From positions 78,043 to 142,042 of the forward strand of contig JAGWBJ010000008.1 of assembly GCA_021295955.1 (NCBI GenBank): a DNA stretch of 64,000 nt, written 5' to 3'. The stretch comes from Dehalococcoidia bacterium (GTDB lineage: Bacteria > Chloroflexota > Dehalococcoidia > Lucifugimonadales > JAGWBF01). Each line of letters opens with the position of its first letter. Within the stretch, counting starts at the first letter, position 1. The translations under genes were made by a program, and so were the position numbers. The notes below the pieces were generated by a model, which was not told where the DNA came from, searched no databases, and was given only the letters and a program-made list of their open reading frames with translations. Positions 32,500 to 40,288 of this stretch are shown here, piece by piece.

Positions 32500-33749
32500 C
32501 AGATGACGCCCCCTTCCCTGAGCACGGCCATCTCCTCGAGCGCCAGCCCCAGCTCCCCTACGTACACCTCGTGGTTGTGCTCCCCCACCAGGGGAGGCCG
32601 CCGCCGTGGTCCCGTGGCGACGCCCTCGGCCTTGACGAACCCGCCGGGATGAGTCACCCAGCGGCCCAGCTCCGGGTGGTCCATCTCGACGAAGTAGTCC
32701 CTGGCCTCGAGCTGGGGGTGCTCCAGCAGGTCCCCGTAGGTCGCCACCGGGAAGAGCAGGATGCGCCGCTCCACGCTGCCCGTGGTCAGCTCCTCCCGAG
32801 TGTGTCGCCGGAAGAAGTCGCCCAACGGCCCCGCCGCCCTGTCCATAAGCTCTTCGGTCACCTGGCCGTAGCCGAGCTCCTCCCAGGGGACGCCTTCCAG
32901 GTCGGGGGCTCCCGAGCCCTCTTCCCGCATCCATTGGAGCAGGTTGCGGGTGCTCCAGGCCACGCTGCCCCCCTGGAGCATGTAGTTGATGTGCCCGTCC
33001 TTGCAGGGCCAGTTGACCCGAACCCTGGTGTCCTCCGAGGTCTGCCGGTATACGCCCATGCGCTGGATGACGAGGCCCTCCATGTCCCAGCTCTGGGGCG
33101 CGTGGGCCAGCGCCTTGGCCACGGCCTGCTGGCAGGAGACGTCGACGTGCTGGCCCTGGCCCGTCAGGGCCCTGTGGGTGTGGGCGACCAGGGCGCCCAT
33201 GGCCCCCGCGGCGGCGCCGTGGCGGCGGGCCTGGGGACAGCCGACCGTCAGGGGAGGCCGGTCGGCGTCCCCGGTGAGGTGCATGAACCCGCCCAGGGCC
33301 ATGTCCACAATGTCCGTGGCCTTGTAGCCGGAGTAGGGGCCCTCCTGGCCGAAGTCGGTGACGGACACCATTACCAGAGACGGGTTCACCCTCTCCAGGT
33401 CGGGGTGGGCCAGACCCAGCTCGGCCATGTGGCCGGGGCAGAAGGACTCTATCAGGAAATCGGCGCTCTCGACGAGGCGCGTGAAGATGCCCCGTCCGTC
33501 GACGCTGTCCAGGTCGAGGGTGACGCTGCGCTTGCCGGCGCAGTAGGCCCACCACAGCAGGCTCCTGTCGGGATGGGGGACGTCGCCGTAGAAGGGGCCG
33601 GTCCGTCGGGACGCGCTGCCGCCGGGGGGCTCGACCTGAAGGACATCGGCGCCCAGGTCGGCCAGAATCTTGCCGCAGAGCAGCACGTCCCCGCCGGTCA
33701 GGTCCAGCACCCGGTAGGGGCCCAGGAGTAGCTGCGGGCTGCCGGACAT
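32499..33749 (-). CDS. CaiB/BaiF CoA-transferase family protein (2)
   Basis: A 416-residue family-III CoA-transferase. It has YRVLDLTGGDVLLCGKILAD, LGADVLQVEPPGGS, and catalytic Asp in QHVDVSCQQA. It is diverged from its neighbour rather than a recent copy. Same operon as the coupled CaiB gene and 24 bp downstream of an MmgE/PrpD gene. A heteromeric transferase with its partner is a reasonable inference. Confidence 0.86.
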   Translation of the reverse strand: MSGSPQLLLGPYRVLDLTGGDVLLCGKILADLGADVLQVEPPGGSASRRTGPFYGDVPHPDRSLLWWAYCAGKRSVTLDLDSVDGRGIFTRLVESADFLIESFCPGHMAELGLAHPDLERVNPSLVMVSVTDFGQEGPYSGYKATDIVDMALGGFMHLTGDADRPPLTVGCPQARRHGAAAGAMGALVAHTHRALTGQGQHVDVSCQQAVAKALAHAPQSWDMEGLVIQRMGVYRQTSEDTRVRVNWPCKDGHINYMLQGGSVAWSTRNLLQWMREEGSGAPDLEGVPWEELGYGQVTEELMDRAAGPLGDFFRRHTREELTTGSVERRILLFPVATYGDLLEHPQLEARDYFVEMDHPELGRWVTHPGGFVKAEGVATGPRRRPPLVGEHNHEVYVGELGLALEEMAVLREGGVI

Positions 33750-33773
33750 CAGCTCTCGGCTACTGGCTGACCG

Positions 33774-35132
33774 CTACGCCACCAGCGTCTTGACGGCTTC
33801 ACCTACGTCCTCGACCCGGGCTACGTCGGACCACGTCTCGATGGCCCGCTCGACGCCCTCGTCGGAGAGGGCCAGGCGGGCGCTCGCGCGAAACTTGTTG
33901 GTGATGCCCTCCATGCCCCAGGGGTTGCTCTGGTGCCCCAGGATCTCCTTTCGTGGCGTGGCGTGCTCCAGGACCCGGCCGTCCTTCAGCCGGACCCGCA
34001 CCGGCGTCGCCCCCTTCACCTCCGAGGAGCCCTCGTCCCACCGGGACCGGACGTTCAGGTTCACCTTGGCCATGGTCTCCCGTATCCGCGGGTCCCGTAT
34101 CTTCTCCGGCGTGAACGTGTCGATCCCCACCTCCCCGTCCACCAGGGCCGAGGCGGCGTTGTACAGGACGCTGAACTTGCCCTTCAACTCGTCCTCGGGC
34201 TCCCTGTACAGCATCACCACCGACAGGAAGGACTGGTCCACGTCCAGGCTCTCCACGTCCTTGTAGTCGAACCGGTGCTCCCGCATCAGGCCCAGGATGC
34301 TGTCCAGCATCCCGTGGTTGCCCCCGCAGGCGGGGTACTTCTTTATCATCAGGTCGCTCTGGGTATGAAAGGGGTCTCCCAGGGCCCGGGCGATCTCCTC
34401 CAGGTCGTAGGTGCCCTCCCCCAGGACCGTGTTGGCAAAGCCCACGGGGTGCTCCAGCACCTGCCGGCCCGACGTCAGGCCCATCCCGGCGAGCTGGGCG
34501 GCCATGACCCCGTCCCTGGCGGTGAGCCCGGCGTGCAGCGGCTTGGTCATGGTGCCGAAGTTGTGAATGAGCCCGCCGGCCATGGACCCCGCGATGCCCA
34601 GGGCCGTGGACGTCTGCCCCTCGTCGAACCTCAGGAGCTTGGCGCAGGCGGCGGCTGACGCCATCCGCCCCAGCACCGCCGTGCTGTGGAACCCCCGGGC
34701 CATCTGCTGGTACTTGGTGCCCTTGTCCAGGGCGATGCCGACCTCGCACCCGATGACGTAGGCCTCCAGCAGGTCCCGGCCCGACGCCCCCGTCTTCTCT
34801 CCCAGGGCCATCAGGGAGGGAAAGATGGCCACCGTCGGGTGGCCGAAGCCGCCGAAGTCGTCGTAGTCCAGGGCGTGGCCCATGGTCCCGTTGGCCAGGG
34901 CCGCGTTGGGCATGGAGGTCCTCAGGCCCGAGACCACGACGGTAGCCTGGGGAGCGCCCCCTTGCTCCACCACGTACTTCTTGATTATCTCCCCCACCGG
35001 CTGCACGGCCCCCGCCAGGGTCACGCCCAGGAGGTCGAAGCAAGACTCCCCGGCCACCCGGATGGCGTCGGGGGGAATGTCTTCGTAGGACGTGTTGACT
35101 ATCCAGTCCGATACGGTTTCCGTCGCGCCCAT
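33774..35132 (-). CDS. MmgE/PrpD family protein (1)
   Basis: A 452-residue member of the 2-methylcitrate dehydratase / iminodisuccinate-epimerase fold. It shows NTSYEDIPPDAIRVAGESCF at the start, NAALANGTMGHALDYDDFGG (helical domain) and PACGGNHGMLDSIL in the middle. AGGAGG precedes ATG 35132. Related proteins act as dehydratases or epimerases on carboxylic acids, so a role on the acid handled by the CaiB pair is inferred. Confidence 0.85.
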   Translation of the reverse strand: MGATETVSDWIVNTSYEDIPPDAIRVAGESCFDLLGVTLAGAVQPVGEIIKKYVVEQGGAPQATVVVSGLRTSMPNAALANGTMGHALDYDDFGGFGHPTVAIFPSLMALGEKTGASGRDLLEAYVIGCEVGIALDKGTKYQQMARGFHSTAVLGRMASAAACAKLLRFDEGQTSTALGIAGSMAGGLIHNFGTMTKPLHAGLTARDGVMAAQLAGMGLTSGRQVLEHPVGFANTVLGEGTYDLEEIARALGDPFHTQSDLMIKKYPACGGNHGMLDSILGLMREHRFDYKDVESLDVDQSFLSVVMLYREPEDELKGKFSVLYNAASALVDGEVGIDTFTPEKIRDPRIRETMAKVNLNVRSRWDEGSSEVKGATPVRVRLKDGRVLEHATPRKEILGHQSNPWGMEGITNKFRASARLALSDEGVERAIETWSDVARVEDVGEAVKTLVA

Positions 35133-35165
35133 CGTCTTTGGCCTCCTAGCTGGTCTGGCTATCGG

Positions 35166-36512
35166 CTACCCGGTCACCAGGGTCTTGACGGCGGGGGCCA
35201 GGTCCCTGACCTCGTCCACCTTGACCCAGGTCTGCAGGGCGGGCTCCACCATGGCTTCGGGCAGGGCCATGGCGGCGTTCTCCCGGAACTTGTCCAGGAT
35301 AGCGTCGACGGGCCAGGGGTTCTGGGGCGCCCCGTATATCTGGCTCATGGGCGTCTGGTGCTCCAGCACCCGGCCGTCCTTCAGGCGTATCTTCACGGGG
35401 ACCCCCGCCGAGTAGTCGTCCCGGCTCTCCTGCCACCTGGCGCGGACGTTGATGCGGACCTTGCCCATGGTGCGCTTGACCACCGGGTCCCTGACCTTCT
35501 CCTCGGTGAAGGTGTCGGTGCCGATCTTGCCGTCCACCAGGGCGGCGGCGGCGCAGAACAGGGCGCTGAACCGGGCCTCGTGCTCGTCCTCGGGCTCCAG
35601 GAAGAGCATGACGATGGACCCGTGCTGCTGGGTCATCTCCAGGCTCTCCACGTCCTCGTGGCCGAACCCGTGCTCCCCCATCAGGCCCAGGATGCTGTCC
35701 AGCATCCCGTGGTTGGTGCGGCAGCAGGGGAACCGACGGATGTACTTGGTGTGCTGTATCCGGATGGGGTGTCCCAGCGCCTCGGCCACGGGCGCCATGT
35801 CGGCGGTGCCCTCCGAGGGGCTGGCCCCGTACCAGCCGGCGGGGTGGTCGAACACGTGGTCCAGGCCAGTGAAGCCCTTCTCGACCATCAGCGCGGCCAT
35901 GACTCCGTCCTTGGCGATGAGGCCCGCGTGCAGGGGCTTGGTCATGGTCCCCTGGTTGGATACCAGACCCCCCTCGGTGGAGGTGGCCAGGCCCATCGCC
36001 ATGGCCGTCTTTTCGGCGTCCAGGCGCAGGAGCTTGGAGCAGGCCGCGGCCACGGATATGCGCCCGCCGCCGATGGCGTGGATGCCCCGGTTCTGGAGGT
36101 TGGTGTGGGTGACCGCCTCCAGGGCCACGGCCAGCTCGTTCCCCACCACGAAGGCCTCCAGCAGGTCGCGGCCCGTGGCGCCTATCCTCTCGCCCACGGC
36201 CAGCAGCGCCGGGGCCATGCCCACCATGATGGGCCCCGGGTCCAGGTCCATGGCGCAGCCGAAGGTGCCGTTGGCCAGGGCGGCGCTTCCCGCCGGGACC
36301 CTGATCCCCGGCCCCAGCACCGTACTCTCGGGAGTGCCCCCCTGGTCCTGGACGTATTCCGTGATTATCCTCCCAAGGGGCTGTACCGACCCCGACAGGG
36401 CCAGGCCGAGGCAGTCCAGGTACGCCTCCCTGGCGGCCTGGACCGACTCCGGGGGGATGTCCTCGTAGGAAGTGTCGACTATCCAGTTGGCGATCGTCTC
36501 GGTGGAGCCCAT
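35166..36512 (-). CDS. MmgE/PrpD family protein (2)
   Basis: A 448-residue paralogue of the next gene: the same WIVDTSYEDIPPESVQAARE start, a GSAALANGTFGCAMDLDPG helical block and the CCRTNHGMLDSILGL core. Here CAMDLDPG replaces HALDYDDFG, so the residue pair likely to bind substrate differs (Met-Asp for Leu-Asp, and His lost). ATG 36512 starts the conserved region; a longer frame upstream crosses the promoter. It is the first gene of the MmgE-MmgE-CaiB-CaiB operon. Confidence 0.85.
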   Translation of the reverse strand: MGSTETIANWIVDTSYEDIPPESVQAAREAYLDCLGLALSGSVQPLGRIITEYVQDQGGTPESTVLGPGIRVPAGSAALANGTFGCAMDLDPGPIMVGMAPALLAVGERIGATGRDLLEAFVVGNELAVALEAVTHTNLQNRGIHAIGGGRISVAAACSKLLRLDAEKTAMAMGLATSTEGGLVSNQGTMTKPLHAGLIAKDGVMAALMVEKGFTGLDHVFDHPAGWYGASPSEGTADMAPVAEALGHPIRIQHTKYIRRFPCCRTNHGMLDSILGLMGEHGFGHEDVESLEMTQQHGSIVMLFLEPEDEHEARFSALFCAAAALVDGKIGTDTFTEEKVRDPVVKRTMGKVRINVRARWQESRDDYSAGVPVKIRLKDGRVLEHQTPMSQIYGAPQNPWPVDAILDKFRENAAMALPEAMVEPALQTWVKVDEVRDLAPAVKTLVTG

Positions 36513-36590
36513 GACCCGTAACCTCCCTGGACTGCTCGCCACAATGCTCGAGAGAGCGAATCTTCGGGGCGGACCTGTGGGAGCGTCTCC

Positions 36591-36618
36591 ATTATAACCG
36601 TAGCCGGAGGTTAGACAA
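36591..36618 (-). promoter_or_regulatory. Promoter of the MmgE/PrpD-CaiB operon
   Basis: On the minus strand TTGTCT (36613-36618), 16 nt, perfect TATAAT (36591-36596). The predicted start near 36584 gives a leader of about 70 nt. Confidence 0.55.
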
Positions 36619-36764
36619 GGGCCTGTTCCCTTCCCTCCCGGTTGCCGCGGGCGGCCCTCCTGTGGCATCCTTCACGGGAGCCGTCACCCCACCCCCGTCG
36701 TCCCGGCGAAGGCCGGGACTCAACCCCGGCGGATACCGCCCGATCCATATGCAAGGAGGTCGCC

Positions 36765-37409
36765 ATGCTGGCGTTTCTGGGAGGCACGGGTCCCGAGGGC
36801 AGGGGGCTCGCCCTGAGGCTGGCCCTGGGCGGCGAAGACGTGGTCATCGGCTCCAGGGACGCCGCTCGTGCCGCCGAGGCCGCCGCCGGGCTCCTGGAGT
36901 TGGCGCCGGGCGCCTCCATCACCGGCCAGGTGAACGAGGCGGCGGCCCAACGGGCCGACACCGTGTTTATCGCGACTCCCTACGAGGGCCAGAGGCCCGT
37001 GCTGGAGCAGGCCGCCCAACACCTGGCCGGCAAGGTGGTGGTGAACGTGGTGGCCCCCATGTCCTTCAGCCGGGGCAGCGCCACCGCCATCGTGGTGGAG
37101 GCTGGGTCGGCCGCCATGGAGGCCCAGCTCATGCTGCCCGACTCCGCCGTCGTCGGCGCCTTCCAGAACATCAGCGCCGCGGACCTGATCGTGCCCGACC
37201 GGATCATGGAGGGGGACGTGGTGGTCTGCTCGGACCACCCGGACGCCAAGGAATCGGTGATGGGGATGGTGCGCAAGATAAGGGACCTGCGGCCCGTGGA
37301 CGGCGGAGGCCTGGAGAACGCCCGCTACGTGGAGCACCTCACCGCCCTGTTGGTGAACATCAACCGTATCTACAAGGCCCACTCCACCATCAAGATCGTG
37401 GGCGTCTAG
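36765..37409 (+). CDS. NADPH-dependent F420 reductase-like protein
   Basis: A 214-residue single-Rossmann protein of the F420:NADPH oxidoreductase (NpdG/Fno) family. It opens with FLGGTGPEGRGLALRLALGG and then VVIGSRDAARA, where Ser-Arg is the NADP-phosphate pocket. Later come VFIATPYEG and VVGAFQNISAADL. AGGAGGT ends 4 nt before ATG 36765. It would supply reduced F420 to the F420-type oxidoreductases of the window. No F420 biosynthesis genes are visible. Confidence 0.85.
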   Translation: MLAFLGGTGPEGRGLALRLALGGEDVVIGSRDAARAAEAAAGLLELAPGASITGQVNEAAAQRADTVFIATPYEGQRPVLEQAAQHLAGKVVVNVVAPMSFSRGSATAIVVEAGSAAMEAQLMLPDSAVVGAFQNISAADLIVPDRIMEGDVVVCSDHPDAKESVMGMVRKIRDLRPVDGGGLENARYVEHLTALLVNINRIYKAHSTIKIVGV

Positions 37410-37472
37410 CGGCCAACCTCGCCAGGACCACGGACGCACGACCCTTCCCTGCCCGCCAAGCGGAACCATGCC

Positions 37473-37583
37473 CGTCATACCCGCGAAGGCGGGTATCCAA
37501 GCCCCGGGTCTTCAGGCACGAGCCCATCCAGTCAGCCGTCGTTATTGGCCCGCATCTGGAATTACGCAAGGGGCTCCGCAGCA
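37473..37583. repeat. Dispersed element of about 110 bp, copy 1
   Basis: It begins with an 8-bp-stem hairpin (ATACCCGC GAAG GCGGGTAT), then a shared body including CATCCAGTC, TTGGCCC and a GGCTCCGC end. Two more copies occur at 56716 and 62070. Confidence 0.85.
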
Positions 37584-37650
37584 CGCGGCCGCGGAGCGCG
37601 GGGCGGGAGGCCGGGCACGAGAACTCCGGGGTGGGGCAATCCAGGCCAGC

Positions 37651-37680
37651 TTGAAATCCACGAGCCTCTGAGATTACAAT
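37651..37680 (+). promoter_or_regulatory. Promoter of the glutaredoxin-like gene
   Basis: TTGAAA (37651-37656), 18 nt, TACAAT (37675-37680). The predicted start site near 37687 lies after ATG 37685, which supports the downstream GTG start of the gene. Confidence 0.5.
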
Positions 37681-37714
37681 AGCCATGAAAGCCAACTCGT
37701 CGAGGTGGTGCCGA

Positions 37715-37945
37715 GTGACCCAGGAAAAGACCGCGACCATCATCCTGTACACCCATCCGGACTGCAACTACTCCGACGCCCAGAGGGACGACTTCGTCAA
37801 GCAGGGAGTGGAGTTCCACGAGATCGACGTAAGCCGTCATCCCGAGGCTGTCCCCGAGCTGGAGCGGCTCACGGGCGGCGAGCGCATGACGCCCGTGGTG
37901 GTGGAGGGGGACAAGGTCACGGTGGGCTACCACGGCGTCGGTTGA
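37715..37945 (+). CDS. Glutaredoxin-like protein with CxxS active site
   Basis: A 76-residue thioredoxin-fold protein. It has TIILYTHPDCNYSDAQRDDF at the N terminus, FHEIDVSRHPE, and the conserved cis-Pro block RMTPVVVEGD. The active site is CNYS rather than CxxC, so a monothiol mechanism is expected. GTG 37715 is chosen over ATG 37685 because GAGGTGG lies 6 nt upstream and the promoter start site falls between them. It precedes tRNA-Asp. Confidence 0.75.
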   Translation: MTQEKTATIILYTHPDCNYSDAQRDDFVKQGVEFHEIDVSRHPEAVPELERLTGGERMTPVVVEGDKVTVGYHGVG

Positions 37946-38005
37946 AGCTTCTAGCCCCGGGGCCGTGTGCCCTGCTACAGTGAAGAGAAGAGGCGGGTAG
38001 CTCCG

Positions 38006-38035
38006 TTGACACTGCTCCCGCATGGGACTTAGAAT
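38006..38035 (+). promoter_or_regulatory. Promoter of tRNA-Asp
   Basis: Consensus TTGACA (38006-38011), 18 nt, TAGAAT (38030-38035). A small hairpin GGGACC-CCTC-GGTCCC (38044-38059) follows within the precursor leader. Confidence 0.65.
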
Positions 38036-38070
38036 CGATTACCGGGACCCCTCGGTCCCTCCGCAACCTC

Positions 38071-38147
38071 GGACCCGTGGTGTAGTGGCCTAACATACTG
38101 CCCTGTCAAGGCAGAGATCGCCGGTTCGAATCCGGTCGGGTCCGCCA
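38071..38147 (+). tRNA. tRNA-Asp (GTC)
   Basis: The acceptor stem GGACCCG pairs with CGGGTCC. The anticodon loop CTGTCAA gives GUC (38105-38107), flanked by the stem CTGCC/GGCAG. The T-arm GCCGGTTCGAATCCGGT is standard, and CCA is encoded (38145-38147). Its 3' end forms the left boundary of a repeat-flanked decayed island. Confidence 0.97.
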
Positions 38148-38311
38148 CTAAGAAGTCACAAGGGCCGCAAGAGATAGGCACTTATGAATCGGCTGCCAAC
38201 GAGCCGCCCCGCCGCTCCCAGGCCCGCCTCGTCCCCGTCGACACGTCCTCGACCCCCCTTTAAGGCATTCGCCGCAACCCTTGAATGTTGCAAATTGCAA
38301 CATTCGCCAGG
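38142..38311. repeat. Island-flanking direct repeat, left copy (about 165-170 bp)
   Basis: It starts in the tRNA 3' end (CCGCCACTAAGAA) and runs to the GAATGTTGCAA palindrome. It matches 39643-39812 at high identity with an offset of 1,501 bp. Confidence 0.93.
38283..38305. promoter_or_regulatory. Perfect inverted repeat, arms of 11 bp
   Basis: GAATGTTGCAA and TTGCAACATTC flank a single central A. The size and symmetry suit a repressor operator or recombinase core site. The second copy at 39784-39806 has one mismatch in its right arm (CAT for CAA). Confidence 0.7.
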
Positions 38312-38351
38312 GACAGAGAGTCGGTTTGCCGAGCGGGAGGCCGAGCGGAGC

Positions 38352-38477
38352 ATGAGTAAGAAGGCCCCCTACCTGGCCATCTGGGGCCGGGCTAGGACGG
38401 AGAAGCTGGCTGAGGCCGGGGCGCCGGGAGCCCTTGAGGAACTGCTGAGCAATGACGACCCAGCGGGGGTGCGCTGA
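38352..38477 (+). CDS. Very small hypothetical protein
   Basis: A 41-residue frame from ATG 38352 ([19 protein letters not shown] onward) ends at TGA 38475. The next small frame starts inside it at 38452, a coupled arrangement typical of phage or island genes. No family is recognised and there is no clear ribosome-binding site. It could be chance. Confidence 0.35.
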   Translation: MSKKAPYLAIWGRARTEKLAEAGAPGALEELLSNDDPAGVR

Positions 38478-38592
38478 TTGCGGGCGGCCCATCGAGTACC
38501 CGGGGATGGGCCGCCCGCCCGTGCGCTGCAAGCCCTGTGGCATCGCCCACCGGAGAAGCTACCGCCGGGAGCACAAGCGGCGGGCAAGAAGG
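38452..38592 (+). pseudogene. Zinc-ribbon protein gene, truncated at an island junction
   Basis: ATG 38452 encodes a short zinc ribbon with CADCGRPI and RCKPCG, then a basic helix ([15 protein letters not shown]). At about 38592 the sequence becomes the antisense of the hsdR fragment, and the frame continues only as Arg/Pro-rich shadow to 38682. It is a gene broken by deletion or joining. Function unknown; such ribbons accompany phage or mobile DNA-binding proteins. Confidence 0.5.
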
Positions 38593-38593
38593 T

Positions 38594-38692
38594 GTCTGAG
38601 GCGATGTCCGGCCCGTGCGCCACCCCCCAGCCGAGGTCGGACAGCCAGTCAAGGGCGACCTGCTCCACATCGGCTTCGGTGAGGGTGGTCAT
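38594..38692 (-). pseudogene. Type I restriction enzyme R subunit (hsdR), N-terminal fragment
   Basis: From ATG 38692 the minus strand encodes [20 protein letters not shown] then [14 protein letters not shown], the characteristic start of HsdR proteins. Homology stops after about 33 residues at the junction with the zinc-ribbon fragment. The remaining roughly 1,000 codons, and hsdM/hsdS, are absent. hicB ends 8 bp upstream, so this was once the next gene in its transcript. Confidence 0.7.
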
Positions 38693-38700
38693 CGCAGTCC

Positions 38701-38913
38701 CTACGCCAGCATCAGGCGTTCGCCCTTCGGTTCAGGGATAGGGTCACCGAACTCCCGCGCCGTTTCGATCCACAGGTCTATGGCCTGCCCGATCTCCTCC
38801 AAGGCTGCCTGCTGGGTATCTCCGTGCGCCGCGCATCCCGGAAGTTCGGGAACTTCGGCCACGAATGCTCCGTCCTCGTTGCTCCAGTAGATGATGACCT
38901 CGTACTTGTGCAT
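38701..38913 (-). CDS. hicB: HicB-family antitoxin-like protein
   Basis: A 70-residue partial-RNase-H-fold protein of the HicB type. It shows [20 protein letters not shown], then [20 protein letters not shown] and [19 protein letters not shown]. There is no C-terminal ribbon-helix-helix, as in the short HicB class. GGGGAGG precedes ATG 38913. No hicA toxin gene flanks it, so it is an orphan, as is common near type I restriction genes. Confidence 0.85.
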   Translation of the reverse strand: MHKYEVIIYWSNEDGAFVAEVPELPGCAAHGDTQQAALEEIGQAIDLWIETAREFGDPIPEPKGERLMLA

Positions 38914-38923
38914 CGTCCTCCCC

Positions 38924-39373
38924 CTATAATCTGTTTCGCAGAACTGCCTGCCTGACCTGGCGCACCTGGTAAGGCTTGGCATGGCTTCCGTCGCGCTGGA
39001 CAAGGTGCCCCTCCACCCCCACCTCCCCCGACACCAGCCGTTTGGGATAAGCGTCCTTCAAGACAATCACGTCAATCTGGTGGCTAGCAATACCAGTTGC
39101 GCCGAGGATTCGCCCTTTGGTGACAATTTGGTGAACAGGTGATAGCCAGTCCCTTAACAATTCTGCCCAGTTTTCCTCGCCTTGATCCCCCGCCGTCCCA
39201 GGGTCTTCACGGGATCGACTCTGAATACGTTCGTAATCGGCCATCATTTCGAAACTGTTTTGCCGAAAGAACTCAACCAAGTCATCGTTGTGCTTGTTTG
39301 TATCCATGTTATATGCGCTCCCAATGTAGCCATGAGCAGGACCATTCCTGCCGATGCTGTCTGAGTCAGTCAT
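38924..39373 (-). CDS. DUF6602-like predicted nuclease-fold protein, C-terminally truncated
   Basis: The 149-residue frame has a helical N terminus and a core GDQGEENWAELLRDWL, then HQIVTKGRILG and SHQIDVIVLKDAYPKRL. This resembles the DUF6602 family, where QIDVIVL supplies the Asp of a PD-(D/E)xK-like site. The ExK half and the rest of the domain are missing: after YPKRL the frame turns into unrelated sequence and stops just before hicB. It is probably inactive. The true start may be at the inner Met (39307). Confidence 0.55.
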   Translation of the reverse strand: MTDSDSIGRNGPAHGYIGSAYNMDTNKHNDDLVEFFRQNSFEMMADYERIQSRSREDPGTAGDQGEENWAELLRDWLSPVHQIVTKGRILGATGIASHQIDVIVLKDAYPKRLVSGEVGVEGHLVQRDGSHAKPYQVRQVRQAVLRNRL

Positions 39374-39642
39374 GTACTCCGACGACGGGTTCCCTTCTCA
39401 ATGTTGTTCGTGTACCGGCATGATGGCGACATTGCCCCTAACATAGCACATAAGCACGGCCTCGCGGGCGTTGACGCCACCATTGGCAACGGCGCAAGGC
39501 GGGATTCCTGGTTCCATTGCTGGTGACACCGGAGTGATCCTTAGAGAACAGGGCCTCGTATCTATGGGATGGGAAGCCGGCTTAGCCTACAGGTCCAGAA
39601 CCACGGTCAACGCAAAGGTTCTTGATTTCGTCAAGCCCGGCC
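39374..39642. other. Gene-free part of the decayed island
   Basis: About 270 bp between the DUF6602-like gene and the right flanking repeat. One frame (39471 onward) is open but matches nothing recognised and runs into the repeat. Confidence 0.5.
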
Positions 39643-39812
39643 CGCCACTAAGAACTCGCAAGGGCCGCAAGAGATGGGCACTTATGAATCGGCTGCCAAC
39701 GAGCCGCCCCGCCGCTCCCAGGCCCGCCTCGTCCCCGTCGGCACGTCCTCGACCCCCCTTTAGGCATTCGCCCCAACCCCTTCGAATGTTGCAAATTGCA
39801 TCATTCACCGGG
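39643..39812. repeat. Island-flanking direct repeat, right copy
   Basis: It matches 38142-38311 from CCGCCACTAAGAA to the palindrome with a few substitutions and compensating single-base indels. The tRNA body is not repeated; only its last six bases are. Confidence 0.93.
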
Positions 39813-39845
39813 GGCCTATAAGGGAAGTAGCTTTAGAGAGATATA

Positions 39846-39893
39846 CATCGTCTCTGTAACCAAACTACTACATCTCTGTAACCAAACTACTAG
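39846..39893. repeat. Direct repeat of about 22 bp, two copies
   Basis: CTCTGTAACCAAACTACTA occurs twice in tandem (first copy preceded by CATCGT, second by CAT) just upstream of the IS relic. Confidence 0.85.
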
Positions 39894-39896
39894 CAC

Positions 39897-40209
39897 CGGC
39901 GAACCACAGTCAGCGACCTGTGCCGGCGGGAGGGGATCAAGCCTCACTCCTACCACTCGTGGACCAAGGAGTTCATGGAGGCGGTCAAGGAGAGGCTTAC
40001 CCGCGACAGCGTGCGGGATGCCACCCAGCAGGAGCTCCAGGCCCTCAGGCGACAGGACCTGGAGCTAAAGCAGTCTGGTCGCCGATCTGTCCCTGGAGGT
40101 CCATAGTCTGAAAAAACCTCCGTACCAATGCCTCAGGGCCCCGGCGGTATCGCCGGATGAGTGGATCGGAGAAGGCGGAGGTACTGGGCGGCTTCCTCGA
40201 GCCTCTCTA
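39897..40209 (+). mobile_element. IS3-like transposase relic (orfA without its start, frameshifted; orfB start only)
   Basis: From about 39900 a frame without a start encodes a transposase helix-turn-helix and leucine-rich coil: TVSDLCRREGIKPHSYHSWT, EFMEAVKERLTRDSVRDATQ, then LRRQDLELKQ. A one-base insertion near 40070 shifts the continuing VADLSLEVHSLKK to another frame. MSGSEKAEVLGGFLEPL (40156-40209) then resembles the first residues of an orfB and stops at once. Terminal inverted repeats were not found. Clearly non-functional. Confidence 0.65.
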
Positions 40210-40288
40210 ACTGAAACCGCTAGGTCGTAGTATATATTAAGGCAATGTTTTCATCCTCCTGCTATCATAGTATTCGGGGTGATTAGAT

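Noticed and set aside
39471-39821. 116-codon open frame in the island
   Set aside because: It runs through the right flanking repeat, has no domain and no ribosome-binding site. Its end is the same shadow as in the left repeat.
40215-40288. Promoter for typA
   Set aside because: TATATT and TATCAT occur but without a -35 at acceptable distance.
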